The position numbers and the translations under genes are program-made. 64,000 bases of DNA from Pseudomonas palleroniana (GTDB lineage Bacteria > Pseudomonadota > Gammaproteobacteria > Pseudomonadales > Pseudomonadaceae), in assembly GCF_003031675.1 (NCBI RefSeq), contig NZ_PYWX01000039.1, forward strand, positions 34,859 through 98,858, read 5' to 3'. Shown piece after piece: positions 17,052 to 25,087 of the stretch (position 1 is its first letter; every line of letters starts with the position of its first letter). The notes below the pieces were generated by a model. The model saw nothing but the letters and a program-made list of their open reading frames with translations. It had not been told where the DNA came from and did not search any database.

Positions 17052-17678
17052 TCAGGGCACCATTCCCGCTTCACGAGCATAAGCAAACAAATCCACATCC
17101 GTGGAAATACACAGCCGGTGCATGGCCGTGCTTTTCTGCTTGCTGATCGTGGAGATACTGCGGTTGACCCGCGCGGCAATCTGGCTGACGGTCATACCGC
17201 TGGCAAGCATGCGCACCACTTCCTGTTCCTTGCCGGACAGCCTGGGGGTCTGTGCCGGTTGCGCCTGGTCAAGCTGGGCACGCAGGCATTCACTGACAAA
17301 GGTACGCCCCTGCACCACGGTTTGCAGGGCCTGGGGCAACTCCCTGGCCGAGGCGCTCTTGGCCACTACCGCCCTTGCACCGTGGGACAACGCCGTGCGC
17401 AGGGTCGCGACGTTGGCAAACATGGTCACCAGTATCACCGGCAACCTGGGGTAGCGCCGATGCAACAACCCAAGTAATCCATAACCGTCGGCCTGTTGGT
17501 CGCCGGGCATCGCAAAGTCCGTCACTATCACATCACAGGGCACGCTGCCCACCAATGCCAGCAATTCGTCCGGCCCGTTGGCCTCGCCCACAACCTTGCA
17601 CTTACCACTCGCCTCAATCACCACTCTCTGCCCTACGCGAACAATAGGGTGATCGTCAGCAATAATTATGCGGAGCAT
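17052..17678 (-). CDS. LuxR-type (NarL/RcsB-like) response regulator
   Basis: A 208-residue DNA-binding response regulator. The receiver domain has ADDHP (D8, D9), phospho-acceptor D54 in VTDFAMPG and the conserved lysine in VVAKSA. The C-terminal helix-turn-helix reads LSGKEQEVVRMLASGMTVSQ and continues with SISTISKQKSTAMHRL, the BvgA/EvgA/RcsB type. The ATG at 17678 directly precedes the first beta strand; an upstream in-frame start would add unrelated residues. It sits beside the receiver-Hpt gene and between DUF1120 genes, so it probably controls the fimbrial operon. No partner kinase is encoded nearby. Confidence 0.88.
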   Translation of the reverse strand: MLRIIIADDHPIVRVGQRVVIEASGKCKVVGEANGPDELLALVGSVPCDVIVTDFAMPGDQQADGYGLLGLLHRRYPRLPVILVTMFANVATLRTALSHGARAVVAKSASARELPQALQTVVQGRTFVSECLRAQLDQAQPAQTPRLSGKEQEVVRMLASGMTVSQIAARVNRSISTISKQKSTAMHRLCISTDVDLFAYAREAGMVP

Positions 17679-17861
17679 CGGTAATATCCATGATGGCAAA
17701 TAAGTAGCAATCAAAATACATCGCCCTGCCGAAGGCAACAACCGCCAATAAACACAGCTGACAGGCTATTACCCCATACTTCTGGAGGCCGGCATTAACA
17801 CCTACACAATTAAAAGAAAATACATACAGAAAAGTACTACATAACAGAATGGAAAACTCCT

Positions 17862-18695
17862 TCATTTATCAAGTTGAAGTTTCCCCAAGTACTGTAGGTA
17901 GCGTTCCACATCCTCACGAAATATGCCCAGCGCCACAGCACAGTCAGCCACGCCCGAACGCTGTACGTCGTCCATCAGCCGCACCGCCTGCGGTTCAAGC
18001 GGCGTCGCACCGAGAAACGCCACGCCCCCCACCAGGCGGTGCAAGTGGTGGGCGGTCAATGCGGCATCCAGACTCGCCTGGGCCAGGGCCAGACCTGCCA
18101 GGTCGTACCGGGCTTCGTCGATCAGGCTGCGCAACATCGGCTCGACCACCGCCCAGGTGCCGAACGTGGCGACCAGGCTGGCACGGGTCGGGCGCGGCTC
18201 GCACCGGGAGTTCGCGGGCCCGTGAGGGGCTTGGTGGGCATGGACGTGTGCATCCGATAGCCACTGCATCAACACTTCGCGCAACCGGGCCAGCGACACC
18301 GGCTTGATCAGCCAGCCATCCATTTCACAGGCCAGGCAATGACGGACGTCCTCGGCGTCCAGTCGTGCGGTCAAGGCAATCACCGGCACCCGCGCATGTC
18401 CGGCCTCGCGTTCGCGGCGTCGCAGCTCGCGGGTCATGGTGTAGCCGTCCATGACCGGCATGCGGCAATCGCTGATGACCAGGTCGTACACATCGTTGGC
18501 CAGGCTATCCAGTGCCGCCTGCCCGTCATTGACCACTCGATGGGCGACACCGAGCTTGTCCAGCAACGCGCTCATCAGCAACCGATAAGTCGCGTGATCG
18601 TCGACCACCAAGACCCTGGCGTGCCGCCAATGACTGGGCAGATCGTCCGACGGCAATGCCGTAGGCGGCCCACCGCCTGGTTTATTGCCCCGCAT
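17862..18695 (-). CDS. Receiver-Hpt phosphorelay protein without kinase
   Basis: A 277-residue cytoplasmic protein. An N-terminal linker precedes a receiver domain (ARVLVVDDHATYRLL, D32/D33; phospho-acceptor D76 in ISDCRMPVMDG; lysine in WLIKPVSL). A C-terminal Hpt domain with LHRLVGGVAFLGA (H219 as probable phospho-acceptor) follows. This is the tail end of BvgS/EvgS-type hybrid kinases as a separate protein. It should pass phosphate to the adjacent LuxR-type regulator. GAGG lies 7 bases before the ATG at 18695. The open frame runs 63 codons further upstream but shows no kinase motif there. Confidence 0.82.
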   Translation of the reverse strand: MRGNKPGGGPPTALPSDDLPSHWRHARVLVVDDHATYRLLMSALLDKLGVAHRVVNDGQAALDSLANDVYDLVISDCRMPVMDGYTMTRELRRREREAGHARVPVIALTARLDAEDVRHCLACEMDGWLIKPVSLARLREVLMQWLSDAHVHAHQAPHGPANSRCEPRPTRASLVATFGTWAVVEPMLRSLIDEARYDLAGLALAQASLDAALTAHHLHRLVGGVAFLGATPLEPQAVRLMDDVQRSGVADCAVALGIFREDVERYLQYLGKLQLDK

Positions 18696-19108
18696 AGTGA
18701 CCTCATGCAGAGCGATAAGCTCACCAGGCCTTGCCTGACGCCAGGAGTCGACGACACATCGCCGACTTTTCTGACAACTGCACTGGAACTTCTCGCTCAG
18801 AAAGTTTCGCCACCCACTGAGCTTGAGTAAAGGCGAAAAAAGCGCGAAACGTATCCAAATGAACCGGCCAAGGCGATACAACAACTACGACAACGGGATT
18901 TTTTCCCGAATAAAAACGCGCTCGTCGAACAGCGTTACAGGGTTGCTCGCACTATCGTAAAAGTTGCATTCACCCCGCACGGTCCCGGCGATAAATTCCC
19001 CCCGCTTTACCAATAACAGCGCGCGCCCCTCGATAACTCTAAATCCAATGGGCAACTTCTCCGCGCGCTCTATCTGTCCCTGAACCTTGCACAGGAATAC
19101 GTTTTCCC
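18696..19108. promoter_or_regulatory. Divergent control region of the regulator gene and DUF1120 operon
   Basis: A 413-bp spacer without a credible gene, between the outward-facing receiver-Hpt gene and the first operon gene. It must hold the promoters for both directions. An inverted pair ACGGGATTTT / TTCCCGA near 18893-18918 is a small hairpin. I could not assign promoter boxes. Confidence 0.45.
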
Positions 19109-19747
19109 ATGAAAGCCTCTTTCGCAGCCCTTGCAGGCAGTGTGCTGCTGCTCACTTGCCCTTGGGCGCTGGCTGCCAGCAGTGTCGACCTGACCGTCAA
19201 AGGCAGCATTACCCCCAGCGCCTGCGTCCCCACCTTGTCTCAGGACGGTACGGTGGACTACGGCAAGATCGCGACCAAGGATTTATCGGTCGACAACTCA
19301 ACCGAACTCCCCCGTGCCACGCTGCAACTGAACGTGAGCTGCGAGGCCGCAACCCTGTTTGCCTTGAACGGCAAAGACAACCGCCTGGGATCGGCCCACT
19401 TCTTCCTCGACCACAACTACGGCCTGGGTCTGATCAACGGCAACGAGAAACTGGGCAGCTACTCCATAGACCTGCTCAACCCGATCTCAGAAGTTGTCGT
19501 CTACCCCCTGTTCTCCTTTGACCAAGGCCAAAGCTGGTTGATGAACTCTTCAGGCAGCTATATGGGGCATCGCTACTGGAATGCGTTCAGCGACACCCTC
19601 GGCAGCGGCCCGCACTTTCCTACGGCGCTGCGCAGCGTAACCGTCGACCTGAGCATCACCACTCACATTGCTCCGACCCGCACCCTGACGCTGAACGAGG
19701 AAGTCCCTCTGGACGGCAGCGCTTCACTGGACGTGCTGTACCTCTGA
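19109..19747 (+). CDS. DUF1120 fimbrial-type subunit B
   Basis: A 212-residue exported protein, first gene of the chaperone-usher operon. The signal peptide ends at ALAA. The mature part begins SSVDLTVKGSITPSACVP, with VDYGKI, two cysteines, DNRLGSA, YGLGLINGNEKLGSY and the terminus DGSASLDVLYL. AGGAA upstream is the ribosome site. Close similarity to subunits C and D suggests tandem duplication. Export by the Sec system and assembly by the operon's own chaperone and usher are inferred from context. Confidence 0.87.
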   Translation: MKASFAALAGSVLLLTCPWALAASSVDLTVKGSITPSACVPTLSQDGTVDYGKIATKDLSVDNSTELPRATLQLNVSCEAATLFALNGKDNRLGSAHFFLDHNYGLGLINGNEKLGSYSIDLLNPISEVVVYPLFSFDQGQSWLMNSSGSYMGHRYWNAFSDTLGSGPHFPTALRSVTVDLSITTHIAPTRTLTLNEEVPLDGSASLDVLYL

Positions 19748-19784
19748 CCGTCACCCCAACCCCCATTCACAAGGACCTGTGCCC

Positions 19785-20411
19785 ATGGATAGAACCCCCA
19801 GCGCCGCGCTCGCCATTCTGCTGGCGGCCTGCACGCCCAGCGCTTTCGCAAGCAGCAGTATGGACTTGAGCGTCTCCGGGACCATTACCCCGGCGTCTTG
19901 CACTCCGACCCTGTCGAACGATGGCGTCGTCGACCACGGCAAATTGACCGCGCGTGACCTCGACCCCGTCCTTCCCACTCGCCTGCAAACCGGTGAGATG
20001 GATCTGGAAGTGCATTGCGAAGGCGCCACGCTGTTCACCCTGACCACAGTGGATAACCGCGCCGGCACCGCCGCCGTCAACCCACGCTCGATGCACGGCC
20101 TGGGCATGGTCAACGACGATCAGAAACTCGGCGCCGTCTCGTTCGGCCTGTTTGAAGCGGTCGCCGACAACGCGCCCGTGCAAACCATCATGTCCCGTGA
20201 TGGCGGCACCACCTGGGGGCCCTCGTCTTACCTGGGGCACGCGGCCTTGACTGCATTCTCAGCCGCCAGCAGCGCCTACATACCTATCGCAGTGAAGGAC
20301 CTGAACGCACGCCTGCGCGCCTACACGGTGATCGCACCGGCGAGCGACCTGACCTTGCTGGATGAGTTGCCGATCGACGGTCACGCCACGTTGCAGCTCA
20401 AGTACTGGTAA
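19785..20411 (+). CDS. DUF1120 fimbrial-type subunit C
   Basis: A 208-residue exported protein. The signal peptide ends near AFAS. The mature part has SSMDLSVSGTITPASCTP, VDHGKL, a second cysteine in VHC, DNRAGTA and HGLGM. It ends DGHATLQLKYW, so the usual terminal Leu is Trp, but the penultimate Tyr remains. AAGGA lies 9 bases before the ATG at 19785; a GTG two codons earlier is too close to that site. The gap to subunit B is 37 bp, in the same transcription unit. Confidence 0.85.
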   Translation: MDRTPSAALAILLAACTPSAFASSSMDLSVSGTITPASCTPTLSNDGVVDHGKLTARDLDPVLPTRLQTGEMDLEVHCEGATLFTLTTVDNRAGTAAVNPRSMHGLGMVNDDQKLGAVSFGLFEAVADNAPVQTIMSRDGGTTWGPSSYLGHAALTAFSAASSAYIPIAVKDLNARLRAYTVIAPASDLTLLDELPIDGHATLQLKYW

Positions 20412-20439
20412 TTGCCATTCCTTCTTCTGGAGATTCATC

Positions 20440-21060
20440 ATGAATAACGCCATCAAACCCCTGCTCGCCGGCCTGCTCCTGGCCAGCAGTACCAGTGTTT
20501 TCGCCGCCTCCAGCGTTGACCTGAGCGTCGTCGGCCTGATCACCCCCAGCTCCTGCGAGCCGAGCCTGTCTGCGCAGACGGTGGACTACGGCAAAATTTC
20601 CGCGAAGGATCTGAACACCACGCAACCCACCCCCCTTGAGGCAAAAACCGTCGATTTAACGGTCATCTGCGACGCCGCCACCCTGATGGCACTGGAGAGC
20701 AAGGACAACCGCGAGGGCTCCGACTTCGAAAGCGACATGATGGATTTCGGCCTGGGCCTGATCAACGGCACAGAGAAACTTGGCGCCATGACCCTGCGCT
20801 TGCTGAACCCTATTGCCGACAGCGTCGCCGCCCGGACCATCGGCTCCGATGACGGTGGCTTAACCTGGTTTGTCGAGCGCCACCTGATGCGCCACAACCT
20901 CATTTCGGTCGCCGACGCCGCTACCGTCGCCCCCATGCCAGTGCAGACACTGGTCTCGCAGTTGGTCATCGAGCCCAGGATCGCACCCAGCAGCCAATTG
21001 ACCCTTAACAATGAAGCGGCCATCGACGCCTCCGTGACCCTGACGGTGCGTTACCTGTAA
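20440..21060 (+). CDS. DUF1120 fimbrial-type subunit D
   Basis: A 206-residue exported protein. The signal peptide ends at VFAA. The mature part starts SSVDLSVVGLITPSSCEP, then VDYGKI, a second cysteine in VIC, DNREGSD, FGLGLINGTEKLGAM and the end VTLTVRYL. The 'FGLGLINGTEKLG' stretch is nearly that of subunit B, which points to recent duplication. The start at 20440 is preceded by TCTGGAGA; the open frame extends upstream into subunit C only as an accident. Confidence 0.86.
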   Translation: MNNAIKPLLAGLLLASSTSVFAASSVDLSVVGLITPSSCEPSLSAQTVDYGKISAKDLNTTQPTPLEAKTVDLTVICDAATLMALESKDNREGSDFESDMMDFGLGLINGTEKLGAMTLRLLNPIADSVAARTIGSDDGGLTWFVERHLMRHNLISVADAATVAPMPVQTLVSQLVIEPRIAPSSQLTLNNEAAIDASVTLTVRYL

Positions 21061-21159
21061 ACCCAGGAGTGGCGAACCTGTCGCTGCGCATTTCAACCAC
21101 CTGAGAGGGGGTGCAGCCTCTGCCCCCTCGATACTTCAGGCTCCCGGTGAACCGTTTCC

Positions 21160-21789
21160 ATGAAGAACCTGACTTCAGGCCTGCTGGCCTTGCTTTACCT
21201 GTTCAGTATCAGCCAACCCGCACGGGCATCCTCCAGCACTGTCCTCGATGTCACGGGGCTGATCACCCCCAGTGCCTGTGAGGTCACCCTGTCGGACAAC
21301 GGCATCGTCGACCATGGCAGGGTCCCGGCCCGCAGCCTCAATCAATACGAATTCAGCGCACTGCCCATGCAGACATTGGACCTGGGCGTAAGCTGCAACG
21401 AGCCGGTTCTGTTTGTGCTGGTAGGTCTGGACAACCGCGCAGACTCCTCCCTGGGCCCTGGGTTCTATTACGGTTTGGGCCACAACATCCACGCCCCAGG
21501 CGAACGCCTGGGCACTGTCTCAATCGCCTTTCGTGACGTCATGGCCGACGGCTCGCGGGTACTGGTGCTGGCCTCCAGCAATCAGGGCCTGACCTGGTTC
21601 CCCGAATCCAACGCCTACCCAGACAACTACATGGGCTTTGCCAGGCTCGGCACCCTGGTGCCGGAACCTCATCGCCTGCTGAACGCCACCTTGAACATCA
21701 ACACGTCGATCAACGCCGCAGCGTTCCTGACCCTCAATCAGGAAGTGCCGCTGGACGGCTCTATCGTGCTCGACCTTAGGTATATGTAG
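21160..21789 (+). CDS. DUF1120 fimbrial-type subunit E
   Basis: A 209-residue exported protein and the most divergent of the four tandem subunits. The signal peptide ends at ARAS. The mature part has SSTVLDVTGLITPSACEV, VDHGRV, a second cysteine in VSC, DNRADSS and YGLGHN, and ends DGSIVLDLRYM. It lies 99 bp after subunit D and only 2 bp before the chaperone start, so translation with the chaperone is probably coupled. Confidence 0.85.
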   Translation: MKNLTSGLLALLYLFSISQPARASSSTVLDVTGLITPSACEVTLSDNGIVDHGRVPARSLNQYEFSALPMQTLDLGVSCNEPVLFVLVGLDNRADSSLGPGFYYGLGHNIHAPGERLGTVSIAFRDVMADGSRVLVLASSNQGLTWFPESNAYPDNYMGFARLGTLVPEPHRLLNATLNINTSINAAAFLTLNQEVPLDGSIVLDLRYM

Positions 21790-21791
21790 CC

Positions 21792-22508
21792 ATGCCAACC
21801 TTCCCTGGTTTCTCCTTTCAAACACTGCGTCGGTGCATCGGCGCTCTTCTCTTGCTGCTCAGTCACCCAGCCGTGGCTGACGGTATGGTCCCGGATACGT
21901 CGGTCGTCCTCCTCTACGAAGCCGAGGGCGAAACCTCGGTGTCGGTGACCAATACCGATGGCAAGCTTGCGTTGCTGCACGTCACCCTGGAAGACAACCC
22001 CGAGGACACCGAGCCGCTACTGTTTGTCACCCCGCCTCTGGCGCGGGTGGAGCCCTCCAAAAGCCAGTTGGTGCGCTTCATTCTGCAATCGGCCCAGCCG
22101 TTGACCACTCAGCGCTTGAAGCGAGTGATCTTCGAAGGCATGCCCCAGGGACGTTCGCAGGCCCAGGCCGGCCATGCGCGGGTGGGCGTGACCGTGCGCC
22201 AGAACCTGCCGGTGATCATCCATCCCAAGGGCCTGGCTCCCAACCGCACCCCATGGGAGGGTCTGGTCTGGCGCTTGGAAAAAAACCAGCTGACCGTGAG
22301 CAACCCGACCCCCTACGTGGTGCGCCTGGCCCAGGAACTGCGGCTACTGCCCGGCGACAACTCGGCGCTGCTGCCACGCACCTATGTGTTGCCGGGGGAA
22401 ACCCTGAGCATCAATGTCAGCGCGGCAACGGCAAACACGGTGCGACTGCAACCTGCGACCACCTACGGCTTTGCCGTTGCGCCCTACGACGCGGCGCTCA
22501 ACCTATAA
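21792..22508 (+). CDS. Fimbrial periplasmic chaperone (PapD-like, YhcA-type)
   Basis: A 238-residue periplasmic protein that should hold DUF1120 subunits after Sec export and hand them to the usher. After a signal peptide ending near AVAD come two Ig-like domains: the N-terminal one with SVSVTNTDGKLALLHVTL, the interactive strand VEPSKSQLVRFIL, and VTVRQNLPVIIHPKGL; the C-terminal one with NPTPYVVRLAQEL. The two basic anchors of PapD (Arg8 in the TRVI context, Lys112 in KLFYRP) have no clear equivalent: the stretches read TSVVLLYE and NLPVIIHP. The family call is firm; the anchor loss rests on a by-eye alignment. Confidence 0.85.
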   Translation: MPTFPGFSFQTLRRCIGALLLLLSHPAVADGMVPDTSVVLLYEAEGETSVSVTNTDGKLALLHVTLEDNPEDTEPLLFVTPPLARVEPSKSQLVRFILQSAQPLTTQRLKRVIFEGMPQGRSQAQAGHARVGVTVRQNLPVIIHPKGLAPNRTPWEGLVWRLEKNQLTVSNPTPYVVRLAQELRLLPGDNSALLPRTYVLPGETLSINVSAATANTVRLQPATTYGFAVAPYDAALNL

Positions 22509-22637
22509 GAACAGGCGACGGTCACACCGCGCCAACCCTCAAATAAAGAAGTGGCCTCATTGAAGGCCGCCGGGAAGCCTGGCCCTGAATTCAGCCAGTA
22601 TGCCTCCACTCTCGAGTACGACCTTGTGAGCACAGTA

Positions 22638-25076
22638 ATGACTGACCGCGACGGCGAAGCCATGCCCGCCGTTTCACCCCGCCGCACCCTGCTGGCCGGC
22701 CTGGCGCTGACACTCGGCGCCCTCTGGCCCGCCAACGAACCCTTGGCCGACGAGCCGACAAAAGTCGGGCTGTTCGATCCACAAACGTTGTCCCAACGCG
22801 GTATCGACCCCGAGCTTGCCAACCTGCTGCTGGACGCGCCGCGCTTCACCCCTGGGCGACACGCCGTCAACCTCAGCATCAACGGCCAACGCCGAGGCCG
22901 GATCGACGTGGCATTCGACCGCAAGGGCGCTCTGTGTTTCGACCGACCTCTGCTGGATGCCGGTAACTTGGTGGTGTTGGATGCAGACGCCGCCTGCCAG
23001 GATTTCCTGGCCGCCTACCCACAAACTGTTATCGAGCAAGACCCGGCCGCTTTGCAGCTCGCCCTGATCGTGCCCGGCGAAGCCCTTCGCCCAGCGGTGC
23101 AGGATGTGTCCGGCTATCAGAGCGGCGGTTTCGCCGGTTTGCTCAACTACGACCTGACTGGCCTGCATAACCAATCTTCAGGCAGCAGCAGCCGTTTTGC
23201 ATCGGCCAACACCGAAGCGGGTTTCAACGCCGGCGATTGGATCGTGCGCAGCCGCCAGGTGCAGACCTGGCAAGACAAAATCTCGCGCACCACCCACCTG
23301 GACGCCTATGCCCAGCGCACCTTCGCCGAACAACAGTCGGTGTTCCAGGCCGGGCAGATCAGCCTCTATAACCCGGTGCTGGCAGGCGCGCAGATCACCG
23401 GCGCGCAGGTGCTTAACGAAACCGCCCTGCAAGACCAGAACCGAGGCGCGACCATTACCGGCATCGCCAACAGCCCGGCGCAGGTCGAGGTGCGCCAGAA
23501 CGGCGCGTTGATCCACTCGACGGTGGTGCCCGCCGGGCCGTTTTCCCTGACCGATGTACGCCGCTTGAACAGTCGCTCCGACGTGGAGGTCACGGTCAAG
23601 GAAACCCATGGCGAAGAACGCCGTTTTACCGTACCGGCCGCCATGCTCGGCCTGGGCCTGCCGGCGCCGGGTTATTCCGTGGCGGCCGGCCGCGTGCGCC
23701 AGATCGGCAACAGCGACGGTGCCGAACCCTGGGTGGTCAGTGCCGGTTGGAATGGTGCATTGCTCTCCCAGGTGAGCGTCGGCGGTGGCGGATTGATCGC
23801 CGACGCCTATCGTGCCGCCGGCATGAACCTGGGCTGGTTACCGCGCCCGGACACCCAGCTGCAATTTACCGTGCAGGGCGCACAAGCCACGCGTGTGGGC
23901 AACGAGCAAGGCGTGCAGACCGACCTCTCCTGGTCGCAACGGCTGAACGACAATTGGGCAATCACCACCGCCGCCTCGTGGCGTTCACTGGGCTACCGCG
24001 ACCTCGACGAGTCGACCTATTCGCGCTACACCCACGAGCAGGAACGTTCACGCTATCGTGATCAGCAAAGCCTCACCGCATCGTGGGCCAGCCCGTGGCT
24101 GGGCGCCTTCAGCGCGGGGGTGTCGCGTTCTGCGTCGTATGCCGGTTACAGCAGCAGCCGGGCGCTGGCGTCATGGGGCACATCAGTGGGCGGGGTGTCG
24201 GTTTCCGCCAGCGCCGAGTGGCAGGTCGGTGGTCGGCAGCAAAGCGACGACAGCCTTTACTTGAACATCAGCCTGCCCCTCGGTGAAAACCGCAGAGCCC
24301 GCGCCTGGGCGCGCAATACGGGCGGCGAGCACCGCGTCGGCGTGGGCATGAGCGAGCAGGTCAACGACCAACTGGCCTACCGTGTCGGCGTAGAACGCGA
24401 CAGCCGCGACCGCGAAGTGGAGTCGTCCCTGGGGGTCTCGGCACTGCCCTACTACAGCCAGTTGGACTTCAACTACACCCGCTCCGAAGACCAGCGCTCC
24501 AGCTATCAAGGCGGCGCCCGCGGCGGTGTGGTGCTGCACGGTGACGGTGTGACGTTCTCGCCGTACCCGGTGCGCGACACCTTTGCCGTGGTTTCGGTGG
24601 GAGAGATGGCCGGGATCAAACTGTCGACCCCAAGCGGCCCGGTGTGGACCGACTGGCAAGGCCAGGCCGTGGCACCGCAACTGGCCGCCTATGGCCGTAG
24701 CCCGGTGGAAGTACAAACCCGCTCACTGCCACGCAACGCCGATATCAACAACGGCCTGGCGGTACTGACCGCCGGCCGGGGCAGCGTCGACAAGCTGCAG
24801 TTCGGCGTCAGCCTGACGCGCCGCGTGCTGCTGAGCGTGACTACCGCCGATGGCCGGCCGTTGCCGCGAGGGGCGGCAGTGAGCACTGAAAATGGCGAGT
24901 TCGTGACGCTGGTTCAAGAAGGCAGCCAGGTGTTTTTACCCAATGCCCTGGATCAACGCCCGCTATGGGTCAAGCCCCCCGACCAGCCACGCTGCCGCTT
25001 GGATTTTGCCTTGCCGAAGGACGGCGATCCGAACGTGTATTTCGAAACCGCACCCGCGCGCTGCCTGACGCCATGA
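22638..25076 (+). CDS. Outer-membrane fimbrial usher (YhcD-type)
   Basis: A protein of about 812 residues that forms the outer-membrane pore and assembles subunits. An N-terminal domain (LDAPRFTPGRHAVNLSINGQ) is followed by the beta-barrel with plug region (PAQVEVRQNGALIHSTVVPA, then FSLTDVRRLNSRSDVEVTV) and C-terminal domains ending in a two-cysteine tail (PRCRLDF and APARCLTP). The start is unsure: ATG at 22638 gives a signal peptide preceded by a charged n-region, ATG at 22662 also fits, and a GTG at 22551 is less likely. The stop overlaps the next gene's first possible ATG. It is the only usher in the locus. Confidence 0.88.
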   Translation: MTDRDGEAMPAVSPRRTLLAGLALTLGALWPANEPLADEPTKVGLFDPQTLSQRGIDPELANLLLDAPRFTPGRHAVNLSINGQRRGRIDVAFDRKGALCFDRPLLDAGNLVVLDADAACQDFLAAYPQTVIEQDPAALQLALIVPGEALRPAVQDVSGYQSGGFAGLLNYDLTGLHNQSSGSSSRFASANTEAGFNAGDWIVRSRQVQTWQDKISRTTHLDAYAQRTFAEQQSVFQAGQISLYNPVLAGAQITGAQVLNETALQDQNRGATITGIANSPAQVEVRQNGALIHSTVVPAGPFSLTDVRRLNSRSDVEVTVKETHGEERRFTVPAAMLGLGLPAPGYSVAAGRVRQIGNSDGAEPWVVSAGWNGALLSQVSVGGGGLIADAYRAAGMNLGWLPRPDTQLQFTVQGAQATRVGNEQGVQTDLSWSQRLNDNWAITTAASWRSLGYRDLDESTYSRYTHEQERSRYRDQQSLTASWASPWLGAFSAGVSRSASYAGYSSSRALASWGTSVGGVSVSASAEWQVGGRQQSDDSLYLNISLPLGENRRARAWARNTGGEHRVGVGMSEQVNDQLAYRVGVERDSRDREVESSLGVSALPYYSQLDFNYTRSEDQRSSYQGGARGGVVLHGDGVTFSPYPVRDTFAVVSVGEMAGIKLSTPSGPVWTDWQGQAVAPQLAAYGRSPVEVQTRSLPRNADINNGLAVLTAGRGSVDKLQFGVSLTRRVLLSVTTADGRPLPRGAAVSTENGEFVTLVQEGSQVFLPNALDQRPLWVKPPDQPRCRLDFALPKDGDPNVYFETAPARCLTP

Positions 25077-25087
25077 GGACCATCACC

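Noticed and set aside
18696..18884. In-frame extension upstream of the receiver-Hpt gene as a relic of a hybrid kinase
   Set aside because: The 63 codons contain no H, N, G or F box motif of histidine kinases, and a ribosome site supports the start at 18695.
24965..25087. Longer N-terminus for the two-domain adhesin
   Set aside because: The extension overlaps the usher 3' end and would place the signal peptide in the interior; the start at 25088 has a proper ribosome site and signal sequence.
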